A stretch of DNA of 6,180 bases, taken from contig WRMX01000018.1 of the NCBI GenBank assembly GCA_009776905.1, forward strand, positions 24,500-30,679, written 5' to 3'. Below are positions 6,105 through 6,180 of the stretch, in pieces (position 1 is the stretch's first letter; every line of letters starts with the position of its first letter). Origin of the DNA: Oscillospiraceae bacterium. GTDB lineage: Bacteria; Bacillota; Clostridia; Oscillospirales; Oscillospiraceae. The position numbers were made by a program, and so were the translations under genes. The notes under the pieces were generated by a model. It saw only the letters and a list, made by a program, of their open reading frames with translations. It did not search any database and was not told the DNA's origin.

Positions 6105-6139
6105 CGTGAGGGCTCCGCCCCCACAACCCGGATGCCGCA
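6105..6139 (-). repeat. Intergenic GC-rich element, copy C (argF leader)
   Basis: Read in the argF direction, the element starts with TGCGGCATCCGG, shared with the pyrB leader. It then has an 8-bp stem (6117-6124 with 6106-6113 in the RNA, including one G-U pair) closed by the triloop GGA. The stem ends 9 bases before the argF Shine-Dalgarno sequence, with no T-run. It matches copy B after pyrB at 19 of 21 bases. Its position allows an effect on argF translation, but a dispersed palindromic repeat is equally possible. Confidence 0.6.
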
Positions 6140-6144
6140 GCAGG

Positions 6145-6160
6145 TCGATGTTTGCATCGA
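6145..6160. repeat. Small palindrome upstream of argF
   Basis: TCGATG (6145-6150) and CATCGA (6155-6160) form a perfect 6-bp inverted repeat around TTTG. It lies just upstream of copy C and could be part of the end of the preceding transcript or a protein-binding site. In the argF RNA, its GATGC could alternatively pair with the GCATC of copy C. Confidence 0.4.
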
Positions 6161-6163
6161 TAA

Positions 6164-6180
6164 CTACAATGCAGCTTCCA
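6164..6180 (-). CDS. Possible C-terminal end of the gene preceding argF (partial)
   Basis: On the minus strand one frame reads EAAL followed by TAG (stop at 6164-6166), 77 bases before the argF start. This would be a natural end for an upstream gene in the same operon. Only four codons are visible, and two other frames are also open here, so the call is weak and the gene cannot be identified. Confidence 0.25.

Noticed and set aside
6087..6180. N-terminal extension of argF, since its frame stays open to the window edge
   Set aside because: No ATG, GTG or TTG start is visible in that frame in this stretch, a good GGAG site precedes the ATG at 6086, and the protein from 6086 already has normal OTCase length.

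Overview
The window looks like chromosomal DNA from an anaerobic, motile bacterium, most likely a moderate-GC Firmicute of the Clostridia type. The signs are strong Shine-Dalgarno sites, a CheX-type chemotaxis phosphatase next to CheY, and a COG2403 GTPase next to an ornithine carbamoyltransferase. This placement is inferred from gene content; no rRNA or other phylogenetic marker is present.

Left part (1-1008, + strand): the tail of an unidentified gene overlaps a single-domain CheY response regulator, which overlaps a CheX-like phosphatase by one base. They form one translationally coupled unit that makes a phospho-receiver and the enzyme likely to dephosphorylate it. It ends with a perfect 9-bp hairpin followed by a Rho-independent terminator.

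Middle (1017-3640, + strand): a good sigma-70-type promoter with an extended -10 drives a MATE-family efflux transporter. Next comes an aspartate carbamoyltransferase (pyrB) whose C-terminus carries a four-cysteine module closely resembling the zinc domain of the regulatory chain PyrI, without PyrI's nucleotide-binding domain. This is the most interesting protein in the window.

Right part (3733-6086, - strand): ornithine carbamoyltransferase (argF) and, 89 bp downstream, a COG2403 GTPase related to cyclic 2,3-diphosphoglycerate synthetase. They converge on pyrB. The GTPase thus lies between the two enzymes that use carbamoyl phosphate for pyrimidines and for arginine, which suggests, but does not prove, a role linked to carbamoyl phosphate.

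Non-coding structure: related GC-rich elements lie in three gaps around the carbamoyltransferases: in the pyrB leader, after pyrB, and in the argF leader. The copy after pyrB and the argF leader copy match at 19 of 21 bases. The pyrB and argF leaders share an exact 12-mer at nearly the same distance from their start codons. They may be a dispersed intergenic repeat, a shared leader element, or both. No tRNA, rRNA, CRISPR array or insertion sequence was seen, and no gene-free stretch exceeds about 165 bases.
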